The notes under the pieces are model-generated. The model had not been told where the DNA came from and did not search any database. It saw nothing but the letters and a program-made list of their open reading frames with translations. The position numbers were made by a program, and so were the translations under genes. DNA of 37,819 nt from Lachnospiraceae bacterium (GTDB lineage: Bacteria; Bacillota; Clostridia; Lachnospirales; Lachnospiraceae): contig JAGCUO010000109.1 in assembly GCA_017962825.1 (NCBI GenBank), positions 1 through 37,819 of the forward strand, read 5' to 3'. Positions 1 to 8,214 of the stretch are shown piece by piece (within the stretch, counting starts at the first letter, position 1; every line of letters starts with the position of its first letter).

Positions 1-7
1 ATGAAGC

Positions 8-22
8 GTCCCCACTGTCACC
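8..22. repeat. possible end of a third palindromic repeat copy
   Basis: The bases GTCCCCACTGTCA just inside the window edge match the outer end of the two complete palindromic repeats at 2985-3049 and 12333-12400 (GTCCCCATTGTCA) with one difference. If real, this is the right arm of another copy lying between an upstream gene outside the window and ispH. The rest of the element is cut off, so it stays a suggestion. Confidence 0.35.
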
Positions 23-40
23 ACAACCGAGAATATACAT

Positions 41-898
41 ATGGAAGTAAGATTAGCTGACCCCTGCGGTTTTTGCTTCGGCGTAAAAAGAGCCGTGGAC
101 GGGGTATATGAACAATTAAAGAGCGGACGGCCGATTTATACCTACGGACCCGTAGTTCATAACGAGACCGTCGTATCCGATCTTGAGAGTAAGGGTGTAA
201 AGGTGATTCCGGATAAAGAGTCACTTGTGTCATTAACTCTCGAACCCGATGCGGTCGTTGTGATCAGAGCGCACGGAATCGGAAGGGATGTCTATAAGAT
301 CCTTGAAGAAAAAGGCTGTGAGACTGCCGATTTTACCTGTCCATTTGTTCAGAGGATACATGACATAGTCCTGAAAGAGGGCAGGGAAGGCAAGTATATC
401 GTAATTGTCGGAAATCCTTCGCATCCGGAGATCATAGGAATATGCGGATGGTGCGACGGACCTTACCAAGTCGTCAAGACCGATGAGGAAGCCGAGAAGC
501 TTGAAATAGATGGCGATATCACAGTTGTCGCACAAACAACATTTCAGCACAGAAAATTTTCACAAATTGTTGAAATAATTAGCAAAAAAGGTTATAATGC
601 TAACGTTGTGAACACTATATGTTCTGCAACGAAGGACAGGCAGGATGCAGCCGAAGTCCTTTCCAAAACGGCAGACGCGATGATAGTCATAGGGGGGAGC
701 GCGAGTTCCAACACTCGAAGACTTTATGAAATAGCATCTGAAAACTGTCCGAATACGGTCTGTATACAGAAACCGGATGATCTTGTAACTTTTAAACTAC
801 CTGAATCTGTAAATCTGATCGGCATCACCGCGGGGGCTTCCACTCCGCAAAATATTATCGAGGAGGTTCAAAAATATGTCAGAGGAAATGACTTTTGA
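41..898 (+). CDS. ispH: 4-hydroxy-3-methylbut-2-enyl diphosphate reductase (IspH/LytB)
   Basis: This is the last enzyme of the MEP isoprenoid pathway; it reduces HMBPP to IPP and DMAPP with a [4Fe-4S] cluster in the cytoplasm. The 285 residues are a normal bacterial length. Visible family landmarks are the N-terminal GFCFGVKRA with cluster ligand Cys12, His40 (VVHNET), His77 (RAHG), Cys100 (TCPFV), the substrate-binding His128/Glu130 (HPE), Cys194 (NTICSAT), Ser222/Asn224 (SSN) and Ser268 (STPQ). The start at 41 follows an in-frame stop at 2-4 and has only a weak ribosome site. Its 3' end overlaps the S1 gene by 23 bases in another frame. In many Clostridia IspH and S1 are one fused protein; here they are two genes. 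Confidence 0.96.
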   Translation: MEVRLADPCGFCFGVKRAVDGVYEQLKSGRPIYTYGPVVHNETVVSDLESKGVKVIPDKESLVSLTLEPDAVVVIRAHGIGRDVYKILEEKGCETADFTCPFVQRIHDIVLKEGREGKYIVIVGNPSHPEIIGICGWCDGPYQVVKTDEEAEKLEIDGDITVVAQTTFQHRKFSQIVEIISKKGYNANVVNTICSATKDRQDAAEVLSKTADAMIVIGGSASSNTRRLYEIASENCPNTVCIQKPDDLVTFKLPESVNLIGITAGASTPQNIIEEVQKYVRGNDF

Positions 899-2006
899 AC
901 AGTTACTGGAAGAGCAGGAATCAAAGAAGATCATATTACATACAGGAGAGGTAGTCGAAGGCACAGTATTTGATGTTAAGCCCGAAGAGATCATTCTTGA
1001 TCTTGGCTGCAAGTCAGACGGTATCTTAAGCAAGTACGAATATACCAACGATAACAGTGTCGACCTTACACAGGCTGTAAAGCCCGGAGATAAGCTTGAG
1101 GTTAAGGTTCTCAAGGTTGACGATCGTGAAGGCCAGGTTATCGTATCCTATAAGAGAGTTCAGCAGGAGAAGGCAAACCAGCGTATCGAAGAAGCTTTCA
1201 ATAATCAGGAAGTTCTTACCGCTAAGGTTACCGCTATCCTTAAGGGCGGAATCACCGTTGAAGTTGACGGAACCAGAATCTTCATCCCTGCAAGCCTTGT
1301 ATCCGACAGCTATGAGAAAGATCTCAGCAAGTATCTCGGACAGGAAATCGACTTCGTTGTAGTTGAGTACAACCCTCACAAGAGAAAATGCATCGGTGAC
1401 CGCAAGCAGCTTCTTGCAGCTAAGAAGGAAGAGATGCAGAAGGCACTCCTTGGCAAGATCAAGGTTGGCGATATCGTAGACGGTGTTGTTAAGAACGTTA
1501 CCGATTTCGGTGCATTCGTAGATCTCGGAGGAGCAGACGGACTTCTTCACATCTCAGAGATGAGCTGGGGAAGAGTTGAGAATCCCAAGAAGAACTTCCA
1601 CATCGGAGATAATCTCAAGGTTCTCGTTAAGGATATCAACGGAACCAAGATCGCACTTTCACTTAAGTTCGATGATGAGAATCCCTGGAAGGATGCTAAC
1701 GACAAGTTCGCAATCGGAAAGATCGTAACCGGTAAGGTTGCTCGTATGACCGATTTCGGCGCATTCGTAGAGATCGAGAACGGTGTTGATGCACTTCTTC
1801 ATGTTTCTCAGATTTCCAAGGATCGTGTTGAGAAGCCTTCAGACGTTCTTAAGGTTGGTGACGAAGTTACCGCTAAGATCGTTGATTTCAACGAAGCAGA
1901 TCACAAGATCTCACTTTCAGTAAAGGCTCTTACCGCTCCCGATGCTGACGAGAACGCAGATGAGGTTCCCGTTGATATCGAGGCAGCAATCAGCGAAGAG
2001 CAGTAA
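876..2006 (+). CDS. rpsA: S1 RNA-binding domain protein (ribosomal protein S1-like)
   Basis: An RNA-binding protein of the ribosomal S1 family, 376 residues, expected to bind mRNA or the 30S subunit. Four S1 (OB-fold) repeats can be traced at about residues 20-92, 108-178, 195-265 and 280-350. The last two carry the classic TDFGAFV and G-x-LH-x-S signatures. The C-terminus is a short acidic tail. The ATG at 876 is preceded by GAGGAGG at 861-867, inside ispH, so the start is well supported and the two genes are translationally linked. Codon use is strongly biased (AAG, CTT, GTT), as expected for a highly expressed protein. The four-domain form is the short Gram-positive type, and its exact role on the ribosome is less certain than for six-domain S1. 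Confidence 0.93.
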   Translation: MSEEMTFEQLLEEQESKKIILHTGEVVEGTVFDVKPEEIILDLGCKSDGILSKYEYTNDNSVDLTQAVKPGDKLEVKVLKVDDREGQVIVSYKRVQQEKANQRIEEAFNNQEVLTAKVTAILKGGITVEVDGTRIFIPASLVSDSYEKDLSKYLGQEIDFVVVEYNPHKRKCIGDRKQLLAAKKEEMQKALLGKIKVGDIVDGVVKNVTDFGAFVDLGGADGLLHISEMSWGRVENPKKNFHIGDNLKVLVKDINGTKIALSLKFDDENPWKDANDKFAIGKIVTGKVARMTDFGAFVEIENGVDALLHVSQISKDRVEKPSDVLKVGDEVTAKIVDFNEADHKISLSVKALTAPDADENADEVPVDIEAAISEEQ

Positions 2007-2049
2007 TCAGAAGAAAAAATTGGGTGTATTTCCAAATGGAGATAAGAAG

Positions 2050-2082
2050 ACCGGGTAGGCGACGAGCCTGCCCGGTTCTTTG
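2050..2082 (+). terminator. rho-independent terminator after the ispH-S1 pair
   Basis: An 11-bp GC-rich stem (2050-2060 with 2066-2076, one G-U pair, 5-base loop) is followed by a T-rich stretch (TTCTTTGTT). It sits 43 bases after the S1 stop codon. Confidence 0.85.
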
Positions 2083-2207
2083 TTATTTATGAAATCTTAT
2101 GACAAAAAATGAAAATAACCTTTTACGTGTCGCCCTAAAATCTTTTTCATGATATGATTAATTATATTATATGAAAGGGGAAGCTTTTGCTTCGAAGGTT
2201 TTGAAGT

Positions 2208-2984
2208 ATGGCTGTCGATTACGAATATTTTAAAAAAGAAATTCTTAAGATGACCTCCATTGATCTGAATTCCTACAAGGAAAAGCAGATGAAGAGAAGG
2301 ATCGACAATCTTATCATGAAAAACAAGATCGTCGGATATGATAATTATGTCGCCGCTCTCAAGTCTCAAAAACCTCTTTTTGATGAATTCATTAATTACA
2401 TTACCATTAATGTATCAGAGTTCTACCGTAATCCCGATCAGTGGGAATATATGGATAAAACAGTTATCCCTGCACTGGTCAAAAAGTTCGGAAACAGATT
2501 GAAGATATGGAGCGCGGCCTGTTCAACGGGAGATGAGCCCTATTCACTCGTTATGGCTCTTTCCAAGCATGTTCCGCTATCCAATATAATGATAACCGCT
2601 ACGGATCTTGATAAGACGGTTATAGCCAAGGCTAAGGTCGGTCTCTACGATGCAAAGTCCATCGCAAACGTTCCCGATGAGTTTAAGAAGAAGTATTTTA
2701 CTCAGGTGGGACCTTCCTATAAGATATCCGATGAAATCAAGGCTCATGTAAAATTCAGTGAGCATAATCTTCTCAAAGACAGATACGATACCAATTACGA
2801 TATGATCGTTTGCAGAAACGTTCTTATCTACTTCACCGATGAAGCTAAGGATGAGGTATTCAGAAAATTCTTTACCTCCATCAAGCCCGGCGGATTCTTG
2901 TTTATCGGATCAACCGAGCAGATCGTCAACTACAAAGATATAGGCTATACCAGAGAAAATTCCTTCTACTATGGCAAGCCTTAA
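2208..2984 (+). CDS. cheR: CheR-type chemoreceptor glutamate methyltransferase
   Basis: An S-adenosylmethionine-dependent methyltransferase that methylates glutamates on chemoreceptors in the cytoplasm. The 258 residues hold an N-terminal all-alpha CheR domain (about 1-75, with the basic KEKQMKRRID helix) and a Rossmann SAM-binding domain. Landmarks are NVSEFYRNP near residue 70, the SAM motif with STGDEPYSL near residue 105, TATDLD near 128, and CRNVLIYF near 205. This matches family length and order. The start is preceded by GAAGGT about nine bases upstream. No other chemotaxis gene is in the window, so it is a stand-alone copy whose receptors lie elsewhere. The TAA stop directly abuts the palindromic repeat. 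Confidence 0.92.
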   Translation: MAVDYEYFKKEILKMTSIDLNSYKEKQMKRRIDNLIMKNKIVGYDNYVAALKSQKPLFDEFINYITINVSEFYRNPDQWEYMDKTVIPALVKKFGNRLKIWSAACSTGDEPYSLVMALSKHVPLSNIMITATDLDKTVIAKAKVGLYDAKSIANVPDEFKKKYFTQVGPSYKISDEIKAHVKFSEHNLLKDRYDTNYDMIVCRNVLIYFTDEAKDEVFRKFFTSIKPGGFLFIGSTEQIVNYKDIGYTRENSFYYGKP

Positions 2985-3049
2985 ATGACAATGGGGACGT
3001 ACACCTTTGTCAGGTTCACCTGACAAAGCGTGTACGTCCCCATTGTCAT
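2985..3049. repeat. long palindromic (REP-like) repeat, copy 1
   Basis: Two arms of about 31 bases (2985-3015 and 3018-3049) form a near-perfect hairpin with one bulged base. The outer ends read ATGACAATGGGGACGTAC and its complement. The same outer core occurs at 12333-12400, while the inner part differs but stays self-complementary. Elements of this layout resemble the palindromes mobilised by IS200/Y1-family (RAYT-like) transposases in Firmicutes; no such transposase is in the window. The repeat starts on the base after the cheR stop codon. Confidence 0.9.
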
Positions 3050-3057
3050 ATGGAACT

Positions 3058-3085
3058 TTGCAAAAGTATTTGATATGGATATAAT
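3058..3085 (+). promoter_or_regulatory. predicted sigma-70/SigA promoter for hicBA
   Basis: TTGCAA at 3058-3063 and TATAAT at 3080-3085 are separated by 16 bases, close to the SigA consensus. The start of transcription would lie near 3092, leaving a leader of about 140 bases before hicB. Confidence 0.55.
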
Positions 3086-3162
3086 GAAAGGGAGATTAGG
3101 ATTATTTTTGGCAGTGCAATAATCATAGATAAGCCCTCGGCGTGAACGCGTCAAGGGAAGAG

Positions 3163-3207
3163 AACCTTTTATATATAGGTTTCCTTTCCGAAAAATACAG
3201 GAAAGGA
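3163..3207 (+). other. structured leader upstream of hicB
   Basis: Two small inverted repeats lie in the predicted leader of the toxin-antitoxin pair: AACCT/AGGTT at 3163-3181 and TCCTTTCC/GGAAAGGA at 3182-3207. The second arm of the latter is a strong Shine-Dalgarno-like sequence followed by a two-codon ATG-TTT-TAG at 3215. The structure could serve control of expression, but no known riboswitch class is recognisable. Confidence 0.3.
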
Positions 3208-3233
3208 GAAAGCCATGTTTTAGAGGTGAAATA

Positions 3234-3452
3234 ATGAATTATACCGTTCTTTTTACATGGGATGAAGATGCTAATGTGTGGATTGCAACGAGCCCTGATA
3301 TCAAAGGCCTTGTGCTGGAATCTGAATCATTGGATAATCTGATGGAAAGAGCAAAAAATGCAATCCCTGAATTACTTGAACTTAATTCTCAAAAGCCTGC
3401 AAAGGTTATCAGCTATATATGTAATCGTACACAGACCGTGGCGTATGCTTAA
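3234..3452 (+). CDS. hicB: HicB-like antitoxin (DUF1902-type)
   Basis: A 72-residue protein with the partial RNase H-like fold of HicB antitoxins; MNYTVLFTWDEDANVWIA at the start and the central ESLDNLMERAKNAI helix are typical of the small DUF1902/HicB group. It should bind and block the HicA toxin. It lacks the C-terminal DNA-binding domain that full-length HicB proteins carry, so self-regulation would need another mechanism. GAGGTGA at 3223-3229 is a good ribosome site. The stop codon overlaps the hicA start (TAATG), so the two are translationally coupled, antitoxin first. Confidence 0.8.
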   Translation: MNYTVLFTWDEDANVWIATSPDIKGLVLESESLDNLMERAKNAIPELLELNSQKPAKVISYICNRTQTVAYA

Positions 3453-3646
3453 TGGCTGAATATGAGAAGAAAGTCAGGAAGGTTTTAAAAGAATTCGGAT
3501 GCCGGTTTGAACATCATGGCAAAGGGGACCATGATATATGGTATAATCCCTCGAATGGCGTGTCAGTGTCAGTTGATGGTAAGATTAAGTCCAGACATAC
3601 AGCTAATGCAATCATGAAAGAGATTGGCATAGATTATCATTTCTAA
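3452..3646 (+). CDS. hicA: HicA-type mRNA interferase toxin
   Basis: A 64-residue dsRBD-fold protein of the HicA/YcfA family, expected to cleave mRNA and slow growth when free of antitoxin. The conserved core is visible: KVLKEFGCRF, then GKGDHDIWYNP with the probable catalytic His27, and the C-terminal KSRHTANAIMKEIGI. The length is typical for the family. The start codon shares one base with the hicB stop. A bidirectional terminator follows five bases after the stop. Confidence 0.87.
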   Translation: MAEYEKKVRKVLKEFGCRFEHHGKGDHDIWYNPSNGVSVSVDGKIKSRHTANAIMKEIGIDYHF

Positions 3647-3651
3647 GTATT

Positions 3652-3679
3652 AAGGAGCGGTTCAGATGAACCGCTCCTT
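3652..3679. terminator. bidirectional terminator between hicA and the nuclease gene
   Basis: A perfect 13-bp stem (3652-3664 with 3667-3679) with a 2-base loop lies between two convergent genes. The short A-run before and T-run after the stem allow it to work on both strands. Confidence 0.8.
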
Positions 3680-3686
3680 TCGAATT

Positions 3687-4796
3687 CTAATATGTTGACG
3701 CCAGCATTGCGATGATATGTGCCGCATATTTGTTAAATGCGTTTCTGTCACGCTTAAGATCGTCCGTAAGTTCAAAGAACTGATCCGTGCTGTGGTATTC
3801 TCTTCTGAAGAGGGGCTCAAAAAGGTTATCCCACTGAGGCAGGTAGCTGGAAGTCTTTCTGGTATAGCAGGTAGCTGCGGTTGCCTGAGTTCTGTGATCT
3901 TTATCTACGAATGATGCTACGGATTTGTGAAGCGCCGTATCTTCTTCGGGAAGATAGTAATAATCCTGATATCCCGCATAGAAGTATTTCATCTCTTCGT
4001 TATAGAGAGGAACCTTTATCTGAGCGTCTTCACCGTCAGCTTTGATATAGCATCCGTGAGCAAAAGAAGCGATGGCTCTGGGAATAGGAGATTCCAGCTT
4101 GACGCTCATGATGATCTCACTTTGTGTCTGTCCGTTGTAATCGGTGTAGGTATCGGCATGAACCTTGCTTACCCTGATCTTGCCTGATACCATATCGCAA
4201 TATGACAGCATCGGAAGAATCCTGATCATTCCCTTTAAATCATCCTCATTGTGGAGGAGAAGAGAATTGCAAGCAAAATCGGAAGGGTTATTTACATAGT
4301 CGTGATAGATTCCTATCAGGTCTCCTCCGGAAAATACATCGGCTCTGTCTATACCTAAGAATTTCTCGATGGATTTTTGCTTGAGGGAAGTCAGTCCCAG
4401 CAAATGCTTTAAGGGGCTTATTCTCTTATACAGATCGATCCCGTTAAATGAATCGATCGAAAGTTCTAGTTCCAGTGCTGTGATCTTCTGAATCAGATAA
4501 GGAAGATCAAACTGATTTCCGTTGAAATGAATGAAGGTATCATATCCACCCTCTGTTGCAAAATCGAAGAAGGCTTCGATGATATCTTTTTCTTCTTCAT
4601 ACTTTTCGGCAAACCACTGCTTGGTGCACCATTTATTATCCGATCTGTATGCACAGCCTATCAGATACAGGTAAGAAGTTCTTGCTGTAAAACCTGTAGT
4701 CTCTATATCGATAAAAAGAAGGGAATCGGGATCGGTGAGTTTTCCGATATCATAAGATGACTTAAATTCTTCAAGAGTCTGAGTTGTTTCCTTCAT
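3687..4796 (-). CDS. ribonuclease H-like (YprB/RNase_H_2) DEDD exonuclease-fold protein
   Basis: A 369-residue protein with an N-terminal DEDD-type 3'-5' exonuclease fold (residues about 24-200). The metal-binding motifs are visible: DIETTG at 30-35, HFNGNQFDLPYL near 91, and HNEDDL near 182. This is the YprB/PF13482 pattern, a family of predicted nucleases with no settled substrate. The C-terminal half (about 210-369) has no motif I recognise. The start has an AGAGG ribosome site. It is monocistronic, convergent with hicA and in line with the secreted-protein gene upstream but separated from it by a terminator. Nuclease activity is likely from the intact acidic residues; the role (repair or RNA turnover) is open. 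Confidence 0.82.
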   Translation of the reverse strand: MKETTQTLEEFKSSYDIGKLTDPDSLLFIDIETTGFTARTSYLYLIGCAYRSDNKWCTKQWFAEKYEEEKDIIEAFFDFATEGGYDTFIHFNGNQFDLPYLIQKITALELELSIDSFNGIDLYKRISPLKHLLGLTSLKQKSIEKFLGIDRADVFSGGDLIGIYHDYVNNPSDFACNSLLLHNEDDLKGMIRILPMLSYCDMVSGKIRVSKVHADTYTDYNGQTQSEIIMSVKLESPIPRAIASFAHGCYIKADGEDAQIKVPLYNEEMKYFYAGYQDYYYLPEEDTALHKSVASFVDKDHRTQATAATCYTRKTSSYLPQWDNLFEPLFRREYHSTDQFFELTDDLKRDRNAFNKYAAHIIAMLASTY

Positions 4797-4872
4797 GATC
4801 GCCTCTTAATGAAAATAGTGATTAAACCAAGTAAAATCATACCAAAAATCGCTTTATTTATCAATTCTGCGC

Positions 4873-4912
4873 AAAAGAAAACTGCCTTCTCCTTATAGCG
4901 GAAAAGGCAGTT
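4873..4912 (-). terminator. terminator of the secreted-protein gene
   Basis: Read on the minus strand, AACTGCCTT (4912-4904) pairs with AAGGCAGTT (4888-4880), with further pairing inside, and is followed by a T-rich run (plus-strand A-run at 4873-4880). It lies about 20 bases after the stop of the gene at 4933-5766. Confidence 0.8.
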
Positions 4913-4932
4913 GATCAGACGGTTTTAATAAA

Positions 4933-5766
4933 TTACAGAGCAACACCTACAAGAGCGGTAGGGCAGTACTTGGCGATGTAGCAAGGTCCGTACCAATCCT
5001 CACCCTCGATGAAGATCTGGGCGGCCAATTCCGAAGTGATAGCTGAAGTGAATACATATCCTTTATACTCGAAGGTATATAAAAGAGTAACACCCTGGGT
5101 ATTTGCAAGAGCCTTGATAATCCGATAGTTGATCGCACCGTTGTAGTCATAGAAAACTACCTTCTGAGGATTTTCACTTCCGTCATGGTTGATTTCCTGT
5201 GCGGCTTTTATGATGTCATCAGTGGTGGTTTTTATGCTGTCATAAAAGTCATCAGTTTCTTTATCGGTAAGATTTTCCAATGGATTTTCCACAGCGGATC
5301 CTGAATATGTAATATCAAAATATGCATCAAAATATCCTTCATAAGTTGTTCCACTGACAGAGATTATATTGCCGTTAGCCGAATATGAAGCAATGGGACC
5401 GCTTTGACGACCATTATAATAGTAGGTAAAGGATAAATCGGCAACATTGTATGGAATAGTAAATCTCACAGTGAAATTCTCCGATGGATGATTTGCTGAT
5501 TCGAAGTAAATATTTGCTTCAGAGAGTTGAGTGGTTCCATCGGAAGTAAAATACAAATAATCCAAATCCATCGAAGTTTCATAGTTTGTACTTGTATCAC
5601 TTAAATCTGAAATGATATCTCCGTTATCATCGCGTATGGTAATGATACGGTTATTATCGCCTGTTATAGTTCCCGCATTTACAGCTTTTGCGGGTACAAA
5701 ACTAAGAACACCGGCGACCGTTATAGCCGATAAGCCTGTAAGAATTTTGAAAAATTTTTTATTCAT
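4933..5766 (-). CDS. secreted protein of unknown function
   Basis: A 277-residue protein with a clear Sec signal peptide: MNKKFFK, a hydrophobic core at about 9-25, and a likely cleavage after AKA near residue 28. The mature part is rich in Asp, Ser, Thr and Tyr and looks like a beta-sandwich (about 35-155), then a helical linker (about 165-195). The C-terminal module (about 200-277) includes GVTLLYTFEYKG and EDWYGPCYIAKY. I recall related C-terminal modules (a hydrophobic TLLYTY-like strand, then a WYGPLY-like motif) at the end of many Lachnospiraceae surface proteins; that is memory, not a search. There is no LPxTG sorting signal. It has its own promoter and terminator. Confidence 0.72.
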   Translation of the reverse strand: MNKKFFKILTGLSAITVAGVLSFVPAKAVNAGTITGDNNRIITIRDDNGDIISDLSDTSTNYETSMDLDYLYFTSDGTTQLSEANIYFESANHPSENFTVRFTIPYNVADLSFTYYYNGRQSGPIASYSANGNIISVSGTTYEGYFDAYFDITYSGSAVENPLENLTDKETDDFYDSIKTTTDDIIKAAQEINHDGSENPQKVVFYDYNGAINYRIIKALANTQGVTLLYTFEYKGYVFTSAITSELAAQIFIEGEDWYGPCYIAKYCPTALVGVAL

Positions 5767-5798
5767 TTTCCCCCCCCTAAATATAAATAATTTATAAA

Positions 5799-5827
5799 AT
5801 AATAATATAATTTCTATAAAATCTCAA
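5799..5827 (-). promoter_or_regulatory. predicted SigA promoter for the secreted-protein gene
   Basis: On the minus strand TTGAGA (plus 5822-5827) and TATTAT (plus 5799-5804) are 17 bases apart. They stand about 33 bases upstream of the start codon, in a very A+T-rich region; a long G-run (5770-5778 on the plus strand as C) provides the ribosome site. Confidence 0.55.
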
Positions 5828-5928
5828 GTTTAATAATCTGTCAATTTAACTACTGAAGTATGGAAAAAAGGCACGTATTAAGGTATATTATTAATTGTGT
5901 GTAAAAATACCTAATCAGGTGGGTTGAA

Positions 5929-7245
5929 ATGGCAAAATTTACTTTTAAGGGCGGTATTCACCCTTATGACGGCAAGGATCTCTCCAAGGACAAACCGATA
6001 ATAGATGCGGTACCCGGCGATGAGATGATATTTCCTTTAAGCCAGCATATAGGAGCTCCCGCTAAACCCCTTGTGAAAAAAGGGGATCTTGTCTTAAGGG
6101 GCCAGATGATCGCCGAAGCAGGCGGTTTTGTTTCTGCTCCCGTCTATTCGTCCGTTTCCGGAATAGTCAAAAATATCGAAAAAAGAAGAGTCGCAACAGG
6201 CGATATGGTAGAGAGCATCATTATTGAAAATGATGGTCTCTTTAATGAAGTTGATTATGAAACTGCCGATAATTGGGAGAAATTATCCCGCGATGAAATA
6301 ATCGCAAAGATTGCCAAGGCAGGTATTGTAGGTATGGGTGGTGCGGGCTTCCCTACAAGCGTTAAGCTGTCACCCAAAGAACCGGATAAGATCGACTACA
6401 TTATCGCCAATTGTGCGGAGTGTGAGCCTTATCTTACTTCCGATTATCGCAGGATCATTGAAGAAGGAGAGAAGGTTGTAGAGGGACTTCGTATCATGCT
6501 CTCTCTTTTCCCGGATGCGCACGGTATCATCGGTGTCGAGGACAATAAGCCTGAGTGCATCGGACATCTGACTAAACTTACGAAAAAAGATACCATCATC
6601 AGTGTCAAAGAATTAAAAACCAAGTATCCGCAGGGTGCAGAGCGTCAGCTGATCTTTGCTACCACGGGAAGGAAGGTTAACTCCAAGATGCTTCCCGCGG
6701 ATGTTGGCTGCATAGTTAATAACGTAGATACCATCTGCGCTGTTTATAATGCGGTCGTCCTTGGTAAGCCTCTTATGGAAAGGATCGTCACCATAAGCGG
6801 TGATGCGGTTAGAAATCCGGGCAATATGAGAGTTCCCTGCGGAATGACCTATACCGAACTGATCGATCAAAAAGGCGGATTTAAGGTTAAACCCGCAAAG
6901 ATCATCTGCGGCGGTCCTATGATGGGATTTGCGTTGTTTACCACTGATGTTCCGGTTACCAAGACATCGACCGCGCTTCTTGCTTTCAGAGAAGATCAGG
7001 TTGCGGAATCCGAAACCACACCCTGCATTAACTGTTCAAGATGTGTAGAGGCATGTCCCGCCGGTCTTATGCCCGGTAAGCTTTCCGATATGGTCGAAGC
7101 TCACGATAACGAGAATTTCGTAGCAAACGGCGGTATGGAGTGCTGCGAGTGCGGATGCTGTTCTTTTGCATGCCCCGCAAAACAGCCCCTTACACAGAAC
7201 ATCAAGTCCATGAGAAAGATGGAACTTGCCAAGCGCAAAAAATAA
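5929..7245 (+). CDS. rnfC: Rnf complex subunit RnfC (electron input, FeS/FMN/NADH module)
   Basis: Peripheral subunit of the ferredoxin:NAD+ oxidoreductase that couples electron flow to Na+ or H+ export. The 438 residues run: N-terminal RnfC barrel-sandwich (about 1-110), the NADH/FMN-binding Rossmann-like domain with GMGGAGFPTSVKL near 137-150, the SLBB segment (about 285-330), and two [4Fe-4S] sites, C366/C369/C372/C376 and C405/C408/C411/C415. This matches RnfC rather than NqrA because the ferredoxin clusters are present. It has a GGTGGG ribosome site and opens the operon; rnfD starts 21 bases later. The gene order C-D-G-E-A-B is that of acetogenic and clostridial Rnf operons. Confidence 0.96.
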   Translation: MAKFTFKGGIHPYDGKDLSKDKPIIDAVPGDEMIFPLSQHIGAPAKPLVKKGDLVLRGQMIAEAGGFVSAPVYSSVSGIVKNIEKRRVATGDMVESIIIENDGLFNEVDYETADNWEKLSRDEIIAKIAKAGIVGMGGAGFPTSVKLSPKEPDKIDYIIANCAECEPYLTSDYRRIIEEGEKVVEGLRIMLSLFPDAHGIIGVEDNKPECIGHLTKLTKKDTIISVKELKTKYPQGAERQLIFATTGRKVNSKMLPADVGCIVNNVDTICAVYNAVVLGKPLMERIVTISGDAVRNPGNMRVPCGMTYTELIDQKGGFKVKPAKIICGGPMMGFALFTTDVPVTKTSTALLAFREDQVAESETTPCINCSRCVEACPAGLMPGKLSDMVEAHDNENFVANGGMECCECGCCSFACPAKQPLTQNIKSMRKMELAKRKK

Positions 7246-7266
7246 ATTCCAAAGAAGGATACATAT

Positions 7267-8214
7267 ATGAGTCTTCCCAAGGTATCATCTAATCCACATA
7301 TAAGAAGCGCGGCCACAACGCAGCTTATCATGCTGACCGTAATACTGGCTCTTATGCCCGCATTCGGATACGGTATTTATAACTTCGGTATCAGAGCGCT
7401 TTTTGTCTGCATAGTCTGCGTAGCTACCACTGTTATATCGGAGGTGGTATTTGCTCTTATTACTAAAAAGAAGATCAGGGTCGATGACCTGTCTGCTGTT
7501 GTTACAGGTTTGCTTCTTGCACTTAACCTTCCTGTATCGATTCCTTTATGGCAGGCAGCACTCGGTTCTGCTTTTGCCATCATTGTAGTAAAGGAACTTT
7601 TCGGAGGCCTGGGCAAAAACTTCATGAACCCGGCACTTGGAGCAAGATGCTTCTTGCTGATATCGTTCCCCGTAGCGATGACCAATTTTGAAACAGACTG
7701 CTACACGGGAGCAACTCCTCTTGCACTTCTTAAAGCAGGAGAGACTGTTAACGTTAAGAACATGATCTTAGGTTCCATCCCCGGAACCATCGGTGAGACC
7801 AGCATGATAGCCCTTCTCATCGGTGCGGTGATCATGCTTTTATGCGGAGTTATAGATCTTAAGATTCCCGCAAGCTACATCCTTACATTTCTCGTATTTA
7901 TGATCTTTTTCGGCGGACATGGTTTTGACCCCGCATTCCTTGCAGCCCACCTTTCCGGCGGCGGACTCATGCTGGGAGCGTTCTTCATGGCAACGGACTA
8001 TGTTACAAGGCCCACATCCGCAAAGGGACAGATCATCTTCGGTATTTTCCTCGGTATATTAACAGGAATATTCAGAGTCTTCGGACCTTCAGCCGAGGGC
8101 GTTTCCTATGCAATTATATTCGGAAACTGTATTGTACCTCTTATCGATAAATTCACGGTTCCCGTTCCTTTCGGAATAAATCCTTCCGAGTTTAGGAAAG
8201 GAGGTAAGAGCTGA
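7267..8214 (+). CDS. rnfD: Rnf complex subunit RnfD (membrane, covalent FMN)
   Basis: Integral membrane subunit of 315 residues with around nine hydrophobic segments. The flavinylation motif D-x-x-(S/T)-G-A-T is intact as DCYTGAT (144-150), so Thr150 is the expected covalent FMN site. The NxMNPALGAR segment at about 118-127 is also typical of RnfD/NqrB. It starts with a weak ribosome site (AAGAAGGA at about 7251-7258) and its last base overlaps the rnfG start (TGATG). It should form part of the transmembrane electron path between the RnfA/E iron-sulfur site and RnfG. Confidence 0.96.
   Translation: MSLPKVSSNPHIRSAATTQLIMLTVILALMPAFGYGIYNFGIRALFVCIVCVATTVISEVVFALITKKKIRVDDLSAVVTGLLLALNLPVSIPLWQAALGSAFAIIVVKELFGGLGKNFMNPALGARCFLLISFPVAMTNFETDCYTGATPLALLKAGETVNVKNMILGSIPGTIGETSMIALLIGAVIMLLCGVIDLKIPASYILTFLVFMIFFGGHGFDPAFLAAHLSGGGLMLGAFFMATDYVTRPTSAKGQIIFGIFLGILTGIFRVFGPSAEGVSYAIIFGNCIVPLIDKFTVPVPFGINPSEFRKGGKS

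Noticed and set aside
2083-2207. Promoter for cheR
   Set aside because: The gap is A+T-rich with several TATTAT-like boxes, but none has a convincing -35 partner.
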